From Methanobrevibacter sp. (GTDB taxonomy: Archaea; Methanobacteriota; Methanobacteria; Methanobacteriales; Methanobacteriaceae), in NCBI RefSeq assembly GCF_017431965.1, contig NZ_JAFRKB010000030.1, positions 1 to 48,956 of the forward strand: a stretch of 48,956 nucleotides of DNA. The letters run 5' to 3'. Of the stretch, positions 1 through 8,439 are shown one piece after another. The translations under genes and the position numbers were made by a program. Positions within the stretch are counted from its first letter, which is position 1. Each line of letters starts with the position of its first letter. The notes under the pieces are model-generated. The model saw nothing but the letters and a program-made list of their open reading frames with translations. It searched no databases and was not told the origin of the DNA.

Positions 1-354
1 TAATCGATGTGAAATTTCAAGTGTAAATCTGAATAAAAAATAATCAGATTATTTTAAGAGATTCTAAGTAAAAATAGAAATAAAAATAGGTTTTAAAAAT
101 TTTTTTGTAAAAATCAAATAGGATTTCTACAAAGCCAAATTAATGAAACAACAACAATTGGTTAAATTTGTTTAATGCCATATCTGTAAAATCAGATATT
201 AAATTTTCTTAAAGTGTCATTACAATTAGTAAAATAAAAATCATTAATAAGTGTTGCCTATAAAAATTTTGAATATTTTTCATTTTAAAGATAATTATTT
301 ATCTAATCATTATCAAAATACTAGTATATATTAAAATTATTAATAGTGAGTATT
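1..354. other. AT-rich intergenic region
   Basis: No gene is visible in this stretch on either strand. It is very AT-rich. A perfect inverted repeat lies at 37-55, with 9-base arms around a single central A. Its one-base centre suits a DNA palindrome better than an RNA hairpin. A TATA-like box sits at 325-332, close to the following gene. The left neighbour lies outside the window, so part of this may be a 3' flank. Confidence 0.5.
325..332 (+). promoter_or_regulatory. TATA box for the binding-protein gene
   Basis: TATATATT lies 23 bases before the ATG at 355. Archaeal transcription normally starts about 25 bases after the box centre, so the transcript would begin at or next to the ATG (leaderless or nearly so). 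An alternative box at about 295-302 would give a leader of roughly 30 bases. Confidence 0.4.
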
Positions 355-1185
355 ATGAAAAAAATATTATTGATTTTAACAATAATTCTTGCCGCATCAT
401 TGATGATTTGCGGTGTGAGTGCAGGAGGGTTTTTTGATTTTTTTGAAGACACTGCATCGGATAATGTAGATGATGGCAAATTTGTAGTTGGTTTTAACCC
501 TGAATTTCCACCATTCACTTACAAGGATGATAATGGTAATTATACAGGTTTTGATTTGGAATTAGCACAGGAAGTGGCCAGAAGAAATAATTGGACTTTT
601 GTAGCTCAACCCATTATTGATTGGAACAGTAAGGAAGTAGAGCTTAATTCCAATGAAATTGATTGTATTTGGAGCGAATTTACTATTGATGGCAGAGAAT
701 CCAATTACACCTGGTCCGACCCGTACTTCAATAATTCCCAAGTAATTGTTGTAAAAAGCGATTCTGGAATAAACGCTCCAAGCGATTTGAAAGGAAAAAA
801 CGTTGAAGTCCAGGAAGGAAGTTCTGCACTGCACTGTCTTGAGGAACATAATGAAAGCTTAAAAAATACTTTCGCGCAATTAACTCAAATTAAAGAATAC
901 AATACAGGATTCATGGATTTGGAATCCGGTGTTTGTGATGCGGTTATTGCGGATGTGGGAATAGCAAATTATCATATTGACGGAAAATTCAACAGTTACA
1001 ATTTTAAAATCCTTGATGAACCGTTAACATATGAACAATACGGCATAGGATTTAAAAAGGGAAACACTGAACTGAAAGATCAGGTTCAAAAAACTCTAGA
1101 TGAAATGTTTAAAGATGGAACTGTTGATAAAATCGCTCAGAAATATAGTGATTATGGCATTCCTCAAGGATTAATGCGTAAGTAG
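355..1185 (+). CDS. Extracellular solute-binding protein, family 3 (amino-acid type)
   Basis: This looks like the ligand-binding component of a polar amino-acid ABC importer, held outside the membrane. From the ATG at 355 the protein is about 276 residues: a signal peptide (MKKILLILTIILAASL), a short acidic linker, then a family 3 binding-protein fold. Typical landmarks are VGFNPEFPPFTYKDDNGNYTGFDLE at the start of lobe 1, a SDPYFNNSQVIVVK hinge-region strand, and the SDLKGKNVEVQEGSSA segment of lobe 2. An upstream in-frame GTG at 346 is possible, but the ATG gives the cleaner signal peptide. No permease or ATPase gene lies nearby, so it is an orphan here and may work with a distant transporter or as a sensor. 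The ligand cannot be read from the sequence. Confidence 0.85.
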   Translation: MKKILLILTIILAASLMICGVSAGGFFDFFEDTASDNVDDGKFVVGFNPEFPPFTYKDDNGNYTGFDLELAQEVARRNNWTFVAQPIIDWNSKEVELNSNEIDCIWSEFTIDGRESNYTWSDPYFNNSQVIVVKSDSGINAPSDLKGKNVEVQEGSSALHCLEEHNESLKNTFAQLTQIKEYNTGFMDLESGVCDAVIADVGIANYHIDGKFNSYNFKILDEPLTYEQYGIGFKKGNTELKDQVQKTLDEMFKDGTVDKIAQKYSDYGIPQGLMRK

Positions 1186-1247
1186 CTATTTAAATTACTT
1201 TATTTGAATTTAGAATATTAGTTAACTATTATTAAATAGGAGTAGCA

Positions 1248-1271
1248 ATGAAATGCTCTATTAAGGATTGA
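1248..1271 (+). other. Possible 7-codon leader ORF before the AarF-like gene
   Basis: A GGAG motif at 1239-1242 is well spaced from an ATG at 1248. That ATG opens a reading frame MKCSIKD that stops at TGA 1269-1271, six bases before the ATG at 1277 of the kinase gene. The ribosome-binding site is better than that of the main gene, so translational coupling is possible. So short a frame could also arise by chance. Confidence 0.25.
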
Positions 1272-1276
1272 TTAAC

Positions 1277-2869
1277 ATGGATAAGCAAACAAAAGAGCGT
1301 TTGGGTGAAATTAGGCAAGCTATAAAAAAATATGGCTTCGATGAAATTTTAGGTCAAACCGCAAAAAGCAAGATAAGCAGAAAAGACGATGATGAGGTAT
1401 CTAATCCTTTATTGGACGATGAGATCCCTTTAAAATTAAGATTAATGCTTCAGGAATTGGGAACTACTTTCATTAAATTGGGGCAACTGTTAAGTACAAG
1501 GCCGGATATAGTCGGTGAAAAAATTGCAAACGAATTAGCTAATCTGCAGGATGATAATCCTGCCATATCTTATGACAAAGTTAAAGCAATAGTCGAAGGC
1601 GAACTTCATGGAAACATTGACGATTTATTCGAAGATTTTTCACATGAACATTTGGCTACTGCATCAATAGGTCAGGTTCATGAAGCTAAATTGGTTACTG
1701 GTGAGAGAGTTGCAGTTAAAGTGCAAAAAGAAGGCATAACTGATAAAATTGACCTTGATTTAAGGATAATGAAATATGTTGCCAATCGTGCCGATAAATT
1801 GAATTCCAATCTTAGAAACTTAAATTTGCCTGGAATCATGGAAGAATTCGATCGCTCAATTCACAAGGAAATTGATTATAACAACGAATTCATGAATATG
1901 CAACGCATTGAAATGAATTTTGTTGATAATCCTTATATACATATTCCGGCTACTTATTCCGAGTATTGTTCATCAAAAGTTTTAACAATGGAATTTATAG
2001 ACGGCACAAAGTTAAATGATGTTTATGCAAGTGATGGCGAAGAATTCGACAAAAAACTTTTGGCAAAGAATATTCTTGATTCCTATCTCCAACAACTGTT
2101 CATTGACGGTTTCTTCCATGGAGATCCCCATCCTGGAAACATAATGATTTTAGAAGATAATGTAGTATGTTATCTTGATTTGGGTATGATGGGATTCTTT
2201 GACGAACAATTTAAAAAGGACCTTTCTGAAGCAGTGATATTGTTGGTTGACCAAGATGTTGAAGGATTAATAAATCAATTAATGTACATGGATATTCTAG
2301 ACTATGATGTCGATACAAGAACCTTAAAAAGAGACTTGAATGATTTATTCGCAAGATATTTCGGTGTCGAACTCAATCGGTTCAATGGAATTTTAGAAGA
2401 ACTGCTTAGCCTTATGAAAGAATATGGTGTTATTCTTCCAAATGAACTGGTTACTATGGCAAGAGGGATATCAATGGTTGAAGCTATTGCACAGAATTTA
2501 GACCCGGAAATCGATATTTTCGCATCAGTTAAACCAGTTGCCAAACAAATTGCTAGAGAAAGAATCAATCCTAAACAGTTTTTGAGGAGTAAGAAGAGTA
2601 ATATAATTTTATATGAACATATGCTTCAGGCCTTACCGAAACTCCTTACAAGGACCATTCACAAGATCGACAATGAGGAATTAAAATTCAAGTTTGAAGT
2701 TGACATTAATGATAAGGTTTCAATTGTTGCATTGATTTGCGCACTTCTGATAGGTTCTTCAATCGTTTCTTTTGGACCAATGATCTTTGACATGCCTGTA
2801 ATTTCTTTAATGGGTTATATAATAGCAATAATTTTAAGCATTATGGGTATCAAGAAATTTGTGTTGTAA
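1277..2869 (+). CDS. AarF/ABC1/UbiB family atypical kinase
   Basis: This is a member of the ABC1/ADCK/UbiB protein-kinase-like family, which in bacteria and mitochondria supports isoprenoid-lipid (quinone) metabolism. Methanogens of this group lack ubiquinone, so the substrate here is unknown. The protein has about 530 residues. Visible landmarks are the KxGQ motif (FIKLGQLLSTRPD), an Ala-rich nucleotide loop (ATASIGQVHEAKL), the VAVKVQ lysine strand, the catalytic HGDPHPGN loop and the metal-binding LDLG. Two hydrophobic segments at the C-terminus are probable membrane anchors. The start is taken as the ATG at 1277, preceded by AAGGAT, rather than the in-frame TTG at 1268. A tiny ORF lies just upstream. 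Confidence 0.88.
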   Translation: MDKQTKERLGEIRQAIKKYGFDEILGQTAKSKISRKDDDEVSNPLLDDEIPLKLRLMLQELGTTFIKLGQLLSTRPDIVGEKIANELANLQDDNPAISYDKVKAIVEGELHGNIDDLFEDFSHEHLATASIGQVHEAKLVTGERVAVKVQKEGITDKIDLDLRIMKYVANRADKLNSNLRNLNLPGIMEEFDRSIHKEIDYNNEFMNMQRIEMNFVDNPYIHIPATYSEYCSSKVLTMEFIDGTKLNDVYASDGEEFDKKLLAKNILDSYLQQLFIDGFFHGDPHPGNIMILEDNVVCYLDLGMMGFFDEQFKKDLSEAVILLVDQDVEGLINQLMYMDILDYDVDTRTLKRDLNDLFARYFGVELNRFNGILEELLSLMKEYGVILPNELVTMARGISMVEAIAQNLDPEIDIFASVKPVAKQIARERINPKQFLRSKKSNIILYEHMLQALPKLLTRTIHKIDNEELKFKFEVDINDKVSIVALICALLIGSSIVSFGPMIFDMPVISLMGYIIAIILSIMGIKKFVL

Positions 2870-2882
2870 TAGGTTTGAAATG

Positions 2883-2904
2883 CCTCGAGCTTTGAAGCTT
2901 GAGG
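2883..2904 (+). terminator. Hairpin after the AarF-like gene
   Basis: A 9-bp stem (one G-U pair) with a TTGA loop lies 13 bases after the stop codon of the kinase gene. It is the most GC-rich hairpin in this convergent gap. No long T-run follows directly, so function as a terminator is only probable. Confidence 0.45.
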
Positions 2905-2931
2905 ATTCTTACTATTATGATTTAAAAATTG

Positions 2932-2959
2932 AAAAAAAGATAAGTTTTTAACTTATCTT
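2932..2959 (-). terminator. Stop-codon hairpin with T-run, end of the ATP-grasp gene
   Basis: Arms 2937-2946 and 2950-2959 are perfect 10-base complements around a 3-base loop. The arm at 2950-2959 includes two bases of the TAA stop codon (2958-2960). On the minus strand the stem runs straight into a T-run (2932-2936), so it looks like an intrinsic terminator. Confidence 0.6.
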
Positions 2960-4646
2960 AATTTTTTGATGCGATGACCGCATTTTTGATTCCAAATGGC
3001 GGAACTTCAATGTTAAAATTCGAATTTTTGATTATTGCTTCAATTCCCTTCCGCCCACCAGGAAGATAGTTATAAGTGCTTTTTGGAATAATGACCAATC
3101 CGCCAATTTTAATGTATGAAAACAGTTCGATAATTATTCTCACCGTTTGTTCGCTGTCCATGTTAATCAGACTCTTATTTAAATTGACAATGATATAATC
3201 AAAATGCCCATGTAATCTGTGGATATTTTCCAAAGTGATTTGCAAAATATTAATGTCACTCACATCTTGATCGGTTATCAGTAAGCCATTTCCATATTTT
3301 TCTATAGGTTTGACGAGATTTTGAAGTCTATTGATGATTTGCTTTTCATTTATCTTGCTGTTTTCATTAGTTTCCATGTTTAAAATCAATTCGAATGCAT
3401 TTTTCTCAACGCTTCTTAAGAATTCAATATCTTCTGTGACGGCATTTGCATCTTTATTGGCTAAAAAAACTACACCGCATGTTGTGTTTAAATCTTCAGT
3501 TTTAACAAACAGTTCGGTTTCTTTTATATTGTGCAATGTACTGTCATAGTAGCTGTTTAATTTGGGGGTCATGTTCATTATCGGAACGGATTTTGCCAGT
3601 ATATCTTCCGGAGCAATGAATAATTTTACAGCCCCATATCCGGGAAGTCTATATTTCTGTTTTCTTTGTTCTTTAAATCGTTCAGGATTTAAATAGGAAT
3701 CCAGGATGGAATCTGTGTCGTGCTGGCCGAAAATCATATCCAGATATTCTGCTTTCATGCTTAAACCAGCCGGGCGACAATTTACTTCAATCAACACAGG
3801 TCCTTTTTCATCAATCATGAATTCACCGTGAACAGGACCATATTCTATTCCGATTGTGCGAACCACGTCATATGCATATTCCACCATTTCAACTTCGCCA
3901 AGGGTTAAATTACTGACGGATTTGATGGTATCATAAACTATGGCTCCTTCCGGGGTTTTGATTTTTTCATATTTCCACATTGAAATTAAGCGGGGAATGC
4001 CCTCACAGGATGTGGTGTTTACAATATATTCCTCGCCGTTAATGCGTTCCTGAACTAAAAGTTCAGTGTTTTCATCACCATATGCGTTGTTTTTGTTAAA
4101 GATTTCTTTTAAAGAATCAATCATTTCCTGTTTGTTTAGACAGATGCGCACACCAACGGAACAAAAACTGTAAACAGGTTTAACAACGACCTCTTTTAGT
4201 GATTGTGAGTCATAAAATTCAACAGCTTCATCGATTGAAGTAACCACTTTTCCCTTAATGTGTCTAAGGCCGGCTTCAGCAAGCCGTTCATGCATCTTAT
4301 CTTTCAGAGTCATTGCTTCCAGATTTTCTATAGGGGTGCCTAAAAGCCCCAAATCATTTGATAATCTAGTTGTTAAAACAACACCGTGTTCGCTTCCGGC
4401 CACTATTAGTAAAGGATTTAATTCGCGAATCATCTCCAGAGTTTCGCTATATGTGTTCTGTTCAAATACAAGATCATATTCATATTCGATTCGGTCATAA
4501 TTACTTTGCATTTTCTGTTTATATGCTTCTGCATCGGCTTCACCAGGCTGTAATTCTAGTATGACAGGATTATGGCCTCTATTAACAATATCTTCAATAT
4601 AATTGACCCCTGATGAAATGCAGTCAACAACTACAATGTTTCTCAT
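2958..4646 (-). CDS. ATP-grasp ligase with degenerate methyltransferase-like C-terminal domain
   Basis: The protein (about 562 residues) has three parts. Residues 1-110 form a Rossmann-like pre-ATP-grasp domain (RNIVVVDCISSGVNYIEDI). Residues 110-330 form the ATP-grasp core, with a VVKPVYSFCSVGV lysine strand, a VQERINGEEYIVN segment and the metal-binding LIEVNCRPAG. The last 150 or so residues resemble the back half of a class I methyltransferase fold (FDYIIVNLN, IKIGGLVIIPK) without a glycine-rich SAM loop. The family joins a carboxylate to an amine through an acyl phosphate, as in L-amino-acid ligases; the substrates here are unknown. The ATG at 4646 is chosen because a strong GGAGG lies 8-9 bases upstream; the GTG at 4661 is less likely. 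It follows the ABC-like membrane gene by about 77 bases on the same strand, with no terminator between them, so they are probably co-transcribed. Confidence 0.8.
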   Translation of the reverse strand: MRNIVVVDCISSGVNYIEDIVNRGHNPVILELQPGEADAEAYKQKMQSNYDRIEYEYDLVFEQNTYSETLEMIRELNPLLIVAGSEHGVVLTTRLSNDLGLLGTPIENLEAMTLKDKMHERLAEAGLRHIKGKVVTSIDEAVEFYDSQSLKEVVVKPVYSFCSVGVRICLNKQEMIDSLKEIFNKNNAYGDENTELLVQERINGEEYIVNTTSCEGIPRLISMWKYEKIKTPEGAIVYDTIKSVSNLTLGEVEMVEYAYDVVRTIGIEYGPVHGEFMIDEKGPVLIEVNCRPAGLSMKAEYLDMIFGQHDTDSILDSYLNPERFKEQRKQKYRLPGYGAVKLFIAPEDILAKSVPIMNMTPKLNSYYDSTLHNIKETELFVKTEDLNTTCGVVFLANKDANAVTEDIEFLRSVEKNAFELILNMETNENSKINEKQIINRLQNLVKPIEKYGNGLLITDQDVSDINILQITLENIHRLHGHFDYIIVNLNKSLINMDSEQTVRIIIELFSYIKIGGLVIIPKSTYNYLPGGRKGIEAIIKNSNFNIEVPPFGIKNAVIASKN

Positions 4647-4723
4647 AAGTTTTGCCTCCACATTATTGATTTTTTAATTTTCCATGATAATTAATATGAT
4701 TATAGTTTTTTTTTAACATTAAC

Positions 4724-6565
4724 TTAACTTTTTTTCATTGTTTTAAATTCTATTATTTCAAATATTCTTTTGATGCTTGAAAAGGAAGTTTCAAGAGGAA
4801 TTAATAATGCACTTACTTTTTTAATCGGTTTTGTCAATAATTGTCCGTAAAGGATAATCGCCAATAGGGTTCCTAACTGTATTTCATGAGTTGCCAAAAA
4901 GTAAACGCCTATGATATAAACGGTAATGTTACTCAGGTTTGTTAAAAAGGTTGTAATTGGCAATATTGCATTGGAAATGTTTCTTGATTTGATATAATGG
5001 CGGGTCACTATTTGATTGATTATCTCAAATCCTTTTTCATGGTATTGGCTTCGATTTTTCAGACTTCTTTCAAAAAAGCTCATCATCAGCCCTAAATTTC
5101 TTTGATGGTCTTCATATAGCTTTTTGGATTTGAGGTCACTGTAATAAAAGCAGACAACATAGACAGGCAATGCAACCAGATATATTAACCCCAATCTCCA
5201 GTCTGTTGTTAAAATAAGAACGATTACAAAAAGTATGGATAGGAATTGTGCAAATATTTCAGTAATGTCCATTGTAATGAACTCTCTGATGTTCATCAAA
5301 TCATTATTCAGCCTGGATAGGAAGTGTCCTTTTGAATTTTTATGGATAAATGCCGAATCAATAGTTTCCAGCTTATCAAACAGCTCTATTCTTAAATTAT
5401 AAGCTATTTTTTCACTAACAAAAGCCATGGATCTCCTTGAAGGTAATTTTAACAGATAACCGATGGAATATAATGCAAACAATAATGCAATATTGGTGAA
5501 AATGGCAGGATTGCTGGATAAGTCCTGATTAAGCAGGATTAAATCGATTATGTTTCCCGCAATTTTAGGGGCATAGACAATACATAATGTAGATACTGTA
5601 AGTAAAATCATTGAAATTATTACAGGAGTCCTATGCTGATTCAGTATCCTATTGAATTTTTGGGCGATTCTTTTTCTATCGACCAGGGTGTTTTTATAAT
5701 CTTTTTCGATGTCTTTTTTAACAATCTCGATTCTTTCTGAAGTTTTTTTATTTTTTATTATTTTGTCTTCAAGGTTTAAAACTTCCTCTAAACGCACGGA
5801 AGTGGCATATGAACGTGGCCACAGTTCAATCATTGTCGGAATAACTACCAATGTGGTCATAAAGTACAATATATATTGTATGATGACTACTGAATCAAAT
5901 GCACTATTAACCTCAAAACCAATTGTGTATCCGAAGCTCATCATTGCCAATAAAATCACAAGGATAACATCTAAAACCAGCAATAGCACCGGTCCGAGGT
6001 AATATTGGCTTAACTGATATTCAATATTTTTATTATAGGAATCTTCACATGCTTTTTCAAATTCAGCGCGGTATTCCTCTTTTTTAAAGGGAATATTATT
6101 GGTTATGTTGTTAATTTTTGATAGGAACAATAAGTTTAGCTTTCCGTATGTCTTTTTAGCTTTAAAGAATATTTCTGTAATTTGTTTTAGTCTCAAAATT
6201 AAAATTATTGTGAGTATAATGATTACTGCTGCAAATAATGCAGCAAAGGTCTTATCAATCAGGGATATTTCAAATACAATTCCTATAAATACGAATGGTA
6301 TTATGATGAAATGTTTTAGCAGTAGCATTATAAATCCCTGTTCGGAATATATTCCTCTGGTTGACCTAGTAATCAGGCCTGTGATTTTGAATTTGTTTAT
6401 TTCATCATCAGGAAGGTTCATCAGGATATGGAAGACTTTTTCACGTGTGTTGTATGCGGCTTTTGAAGATACCCTGGTTGAGAGATAGGAAATGGCGTAA
6501 ATGGTAATCATTGAAAGTATGGTTAACATCAGCATTGTTTCGGCATCATCAAAAAGCAAATCCAT
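4724..6565 (-). CDS. Double-TMD ABC-exporter-like membrane protein lacking ATPase domains
   Basis: Two type I ABC-exporter transmembrane domains lie in tandem. Half 1 covers about residues 1-285 and half 2 about residues 310-610. Each has the conserved coupling region (NTREKVFHILMNLP and NLRIELFDKLETID) and a GLITRSTR or GHFLSRLNND motif. Each also ends in the helix that normally leads into the ATPase (SVRLEEVLNLED and SIKRIFEIIE). No Walker A, ABC signature or Walker B is present: half 1 runs directly into half 2, and the gene stops where the second ATPase would begin. The frame from ATG 6565 lacks transmembrane helix 1, which is found out of frame just upstream (6566-6710). With that part restored the protein would be about 661 residues. 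It may use a separate ATPase, act without ATP, or be decaying. Confidence 0.75.
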   Translation of the reverse strand: MDLLFDDAETMLMLTILSMITIYAISYLSTRVSSKAAYNTREKVFHILMNLPDDEINKFKITGLITRSTRGIYSEQGFIMLLLKHFIIIPFVFIGIVFEISLIDKTFAALFAAVIIILTIILILRLKQITEIFFKAKKTYGKLNLLFLSKINNITNNIPFKKEEYRAEFEKACEDSYNKNIEYQLSQYYLGPVLLLVLDVILVILLAMMSFGYTIGFEVNSAFDSVVIIQYILYFMTTLVVIPTMIELWPRSYATSVRLEEVLNLEDKIIKNKKTSERIEIVKKDIEKDYKNTLVDRKRIAQKFNRILNQHRTPVIISMILLTVSTLCIVYAPKIAGNIIDLILLNQDLSSNPAIFTNIALLFALYSIGYLLKLPSRRSMAFVSEKIAYNLRIELFDKLETIDSAFIHKNSKGHFLSRLNNDLMNIREFITMDITEIFAQFLSILFVIVLILTTDWRLGLIYLVALPVYVVCFYYSDLKSKKLYEDHQRNLGLMMSFFERSLKNRSQYHEKGFEIINQIVTRHYIKSRNISNAILPITTFLTNLSNITVYIIGVYFLATHEIQLGTLLAIILYGQLLTKPIKKVSALLIPLETSFSSIKRIFEIIEFKTMKKS

Positions 6566-6710
6566 TTTTTGATTTTCAACATCAATTAAAGCGTAACTAA
6601 ACAGATTAATAATTTCTATTTGAAAAAAATGTTTGAAGGATTATCAGCACAAAAATAACTGATATTGTCTTCCATTGGGACTTTAATGCGAACTTCAGAA
6701 ATTTCTTCAT
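6566..6710 (-). pseudogene. Out-of-frame 5' part of the ABC-like membrane gene (frameshift in a T7 run)
   Basis: On the minus strand an ATG at 6708-6710 opens the peptide MKKFLKFALKSQWKTIS, followed by a hydrophobic helix (VIFVLIILQTFF). That is the expected N-terminus and first transmembrane helix of the downstream protein. The frame then stops at a TAA. Removing one T from the seven-T run (plus-strand A7 at 6623-6629) joins it to QIEIINLFSYALIDVENQK and on into the ATG at 6565. The shift could be a mutation, a sequencing error, phase variation or programmed slippage. A TATA-like box 27-34 bases upstream of 6710 supports this ATG as the original start. Confidence 0.75.
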
Positions 6711-6736
6711 GTAAATAATTTAATTTTTAAAATTAA

Positions 6737-6744
6737 TATATTTT
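6737..6744 (-). promoter_or_regulatory. TATA box for the ABC-like gene
   Basis: On the minus strand AAAATATA lies 27-34 bases before the ATG at 6710. The spacing predicts a transcript starting at or just before that ATG. This supports 6710, not 6565, as the ancestral start. Confidence 0.4.
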
Positions 6745-6831
6745 AACAAGCATTACATCATTTTCAGTTTCTAATTGAAGCTTCCCTGTTTGAAGAAATG
6801 GGGGAATTCTTGCACGCACATGTTATTTAAA

Positions 6832-7545
6832 TCACTTACTGACAATATCTTTTATCACTTCGCCGGCAATGATTAATCCCGCAACGGACGGCACAAATGA
6901 AACGCTGCCCTTCACTTTGAATTTCTTATTATCCTGATTTATGGCACAGTCATTGGTGTTGATTGGATGTTCCTTGGAATAGACTACCTTTAATTTTTCG
7001 ATATTTCTCTTTCTTAAATCTTTTTTCATTATTCTGGCAAGCGGGCACACTGATGTCTCATAAATGTCGGCCACTTCAAACATTGTAGCATCCAATTTGT
7101 TGCCGGTTCCCATTGAAGAGATGACTGGAACATCAAGGGAATCGCATTTGCATATGATTGCAATCTTGGCCATTATTGTATCCACACAGTCAACGGCATA
7201 GGAGAGGTCTTCGGTAATAATGTCTGTCTGTGAGTCCGCCATGTAAAATTCCTTATAGATTTCAACGTTTGCATCCGGATTGATTTCAAGAATTCTTTCC
7301 TTCATCAAATCAACTTTGCATTTGCCTACAGTTTTTACTGTTGCAATCAGCTGCCGGTTGATATTGCTTTCATCTATCTTGTCATAGTCCACTAAAATGA
7401 AATTGCCTATTCCGCTTCGGGCAAGTCCTTCACAAACAAATGAGCCCACGCCCCCAATACCAAATATCGCGACTTTAGCGTTTTTTAATTTTTCCATTCC
7501 TTCATTTCCAATCAACATTTCTGTTCTTGAAAACTTCTCATCCAT
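6832..7545 (-). CDS. ThiF/MoeB/HesA family E1-like protein, TcdA type
   Basis: This 237-residue protein is an E1-like adenylating enzyme. It is most like TcdA (CsdL), which cyclises the tRNA modification t6A to ct6A, rather than the sulfur-carrier activators ThiF or MoeB. The nucleotide loop GIGGVGS is at residues 29-35. It is followed by the LVDYDKIDESNINRQL segment with the Asp and Arg used in adenylation, and by VDCVDTIMAKIAI. The region SSMGTGNKLD and a single CPLA cysteine replace the CxxC zinc pairs of MoeB. The gene lies 121 bases upstream of the ABC-like gene on the same strand, but a separate promoter between them makes a shared operon uncertain. Confidence 0.8.
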   Translation of the reverse strand: MDEKFSRTEMLIGNEGMEKLKNAKVAIFGIGGVGSFVCEGLARSGIGNFILVDYDKIDESNINRQLIATVKTVGKCKVDLMKERILEINPDANVEIYKEFYMADSQTDIITEDLSYAVDCVDTIMAKIAIICKCDSLDVPVISSMGTGNKLDATMFEVADIYETSVCPLARIMKKDLRKRNIEKLKVVYSKEHPINTNDCAINQDNKKFKVKGSVSFVPSVAGLIIAGEVIKDIVSK

Positions 7546-7665
7546 ATCCGTTCACCAAAAAATTTAATTTAATTTAATTATTTATATAATAATTGGAATC
7601 GTAACAATAAAAACTTATGTAAATGAATTTTTATACAGAATACTCTTTTAAAATGAGGATTTTTC

Positions 7666-8415
7666 ATGATAATAGATACACATTGTCACATTTATTATAG
7701 TGAAATGGAAAATGCAGAGGAAATAATTAGGAAAGCTGCAGAAAATGACATACATGTAATACTGAATGGCACAGACCCCCAAAGCAACGAGGAAGTGCTG
7801 GAATTGGCAGGAAAATATGAAAATGTTCATGCCGCTTTAGGATATTTATATTCATTTGCAGATGAGGTAACGGAGGAAGACATTTGTCTTTTGGATGAAC
7901 AGCTCAGCAGTGATAATGTAATCGCAGTAGGTGAGATAGGTCTTGATTATTACCATACAAAAGAAAATAAGGATAGGCAAAAGAATTTGTTTGAAAAGAT
8001 GTTGGATCTTGCAAAAAAGCATGATTTGCCGGTAATAGTACATTCCAGAAAATCAATGCAGGATACATTTGACATATTGAAAAGGCATGATGTTGTGGGA
8101 TCAATGCACTGCTATCAAGGTTCGGCCGAAATGGCACAGGAGTTCATTAAGTTAGGTTTTTATATAGGAATCGCCGGACCGGTCACTCACACCAACAATA
8201 AGAAAATAAGAAAAACAGTTAAAGAAATTGACATTAGTCATATGCTTGTTGAAACTGATTCGCCGTATTTGACCCCTCAGGAAAAGAGGGGAGAAAGGAA
8301 TACATCACTAAACCTGAAATATGTAATAAGAAAAATAGCCGATGAATTGGATTTGACTGAAAAGGAAGTCACGGAAATAACCACGGCAAATGCAAGAAGA
8401 CTATTTCAAATATAA
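7666..8415 (+). CDS. tatD: TatD family metal-dependent hydrolase
   Basis: This is a 249-residue TIM-barrel metallohydrolase of the TatD family, whose members are DNases or related phosphodiesterases. The metal ligands are visible in order: the HCH pair in DTHCHIYY (residues 6 and 8), the glutamate in VGEIGLDYYHT, the histidine in PVIVHSRK, the histidine in SMHCYQGS and the aspartate in VETDSPYLTP. Length is normal. The ATG at 7666 follows a GAGGAT ribosome-binding site. It stands alone, divergent from the ThiF-like gene and followed by the regulator promoter. The exact substrate in archaea is not settled. Confidence 0.9.
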   Translation: MIIDTHCHIYYSEMENAEEIIRKAAENDIHVILNGTDPQSNEEVLELAGKYENVHAALGYLYSFADEVTEEDICLLDEQLSSDNVIAVGEIGLDYYHTKENKDRQKNLFEKMLDLAKKHDLPVIVHSRKSMQDTFDILKRHDVVGSMHCYQGSAEMAQEFIKLGFYIGIAGPVTHTNNKKIRKTVKEIDISHMLVETDSPYLTPQEKRGERNTSLNLKYVIRKIADELDLTEKEVTEITTANARRLFQI

Positions 8416-8439
8416 AATGAACTAATTATTTTGTTTTAA

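Noticed and set aside
6746..6831. A minus-strand frame of about 28 codons (reads VRARIPPFLQTGKLQLETEN...) between the ThiF-like and ABC-like genes.
   Set aside because: It begins only with a GTG and has no ribosome-binding site. It is too short to assign. It may be chance or a gene remnant.
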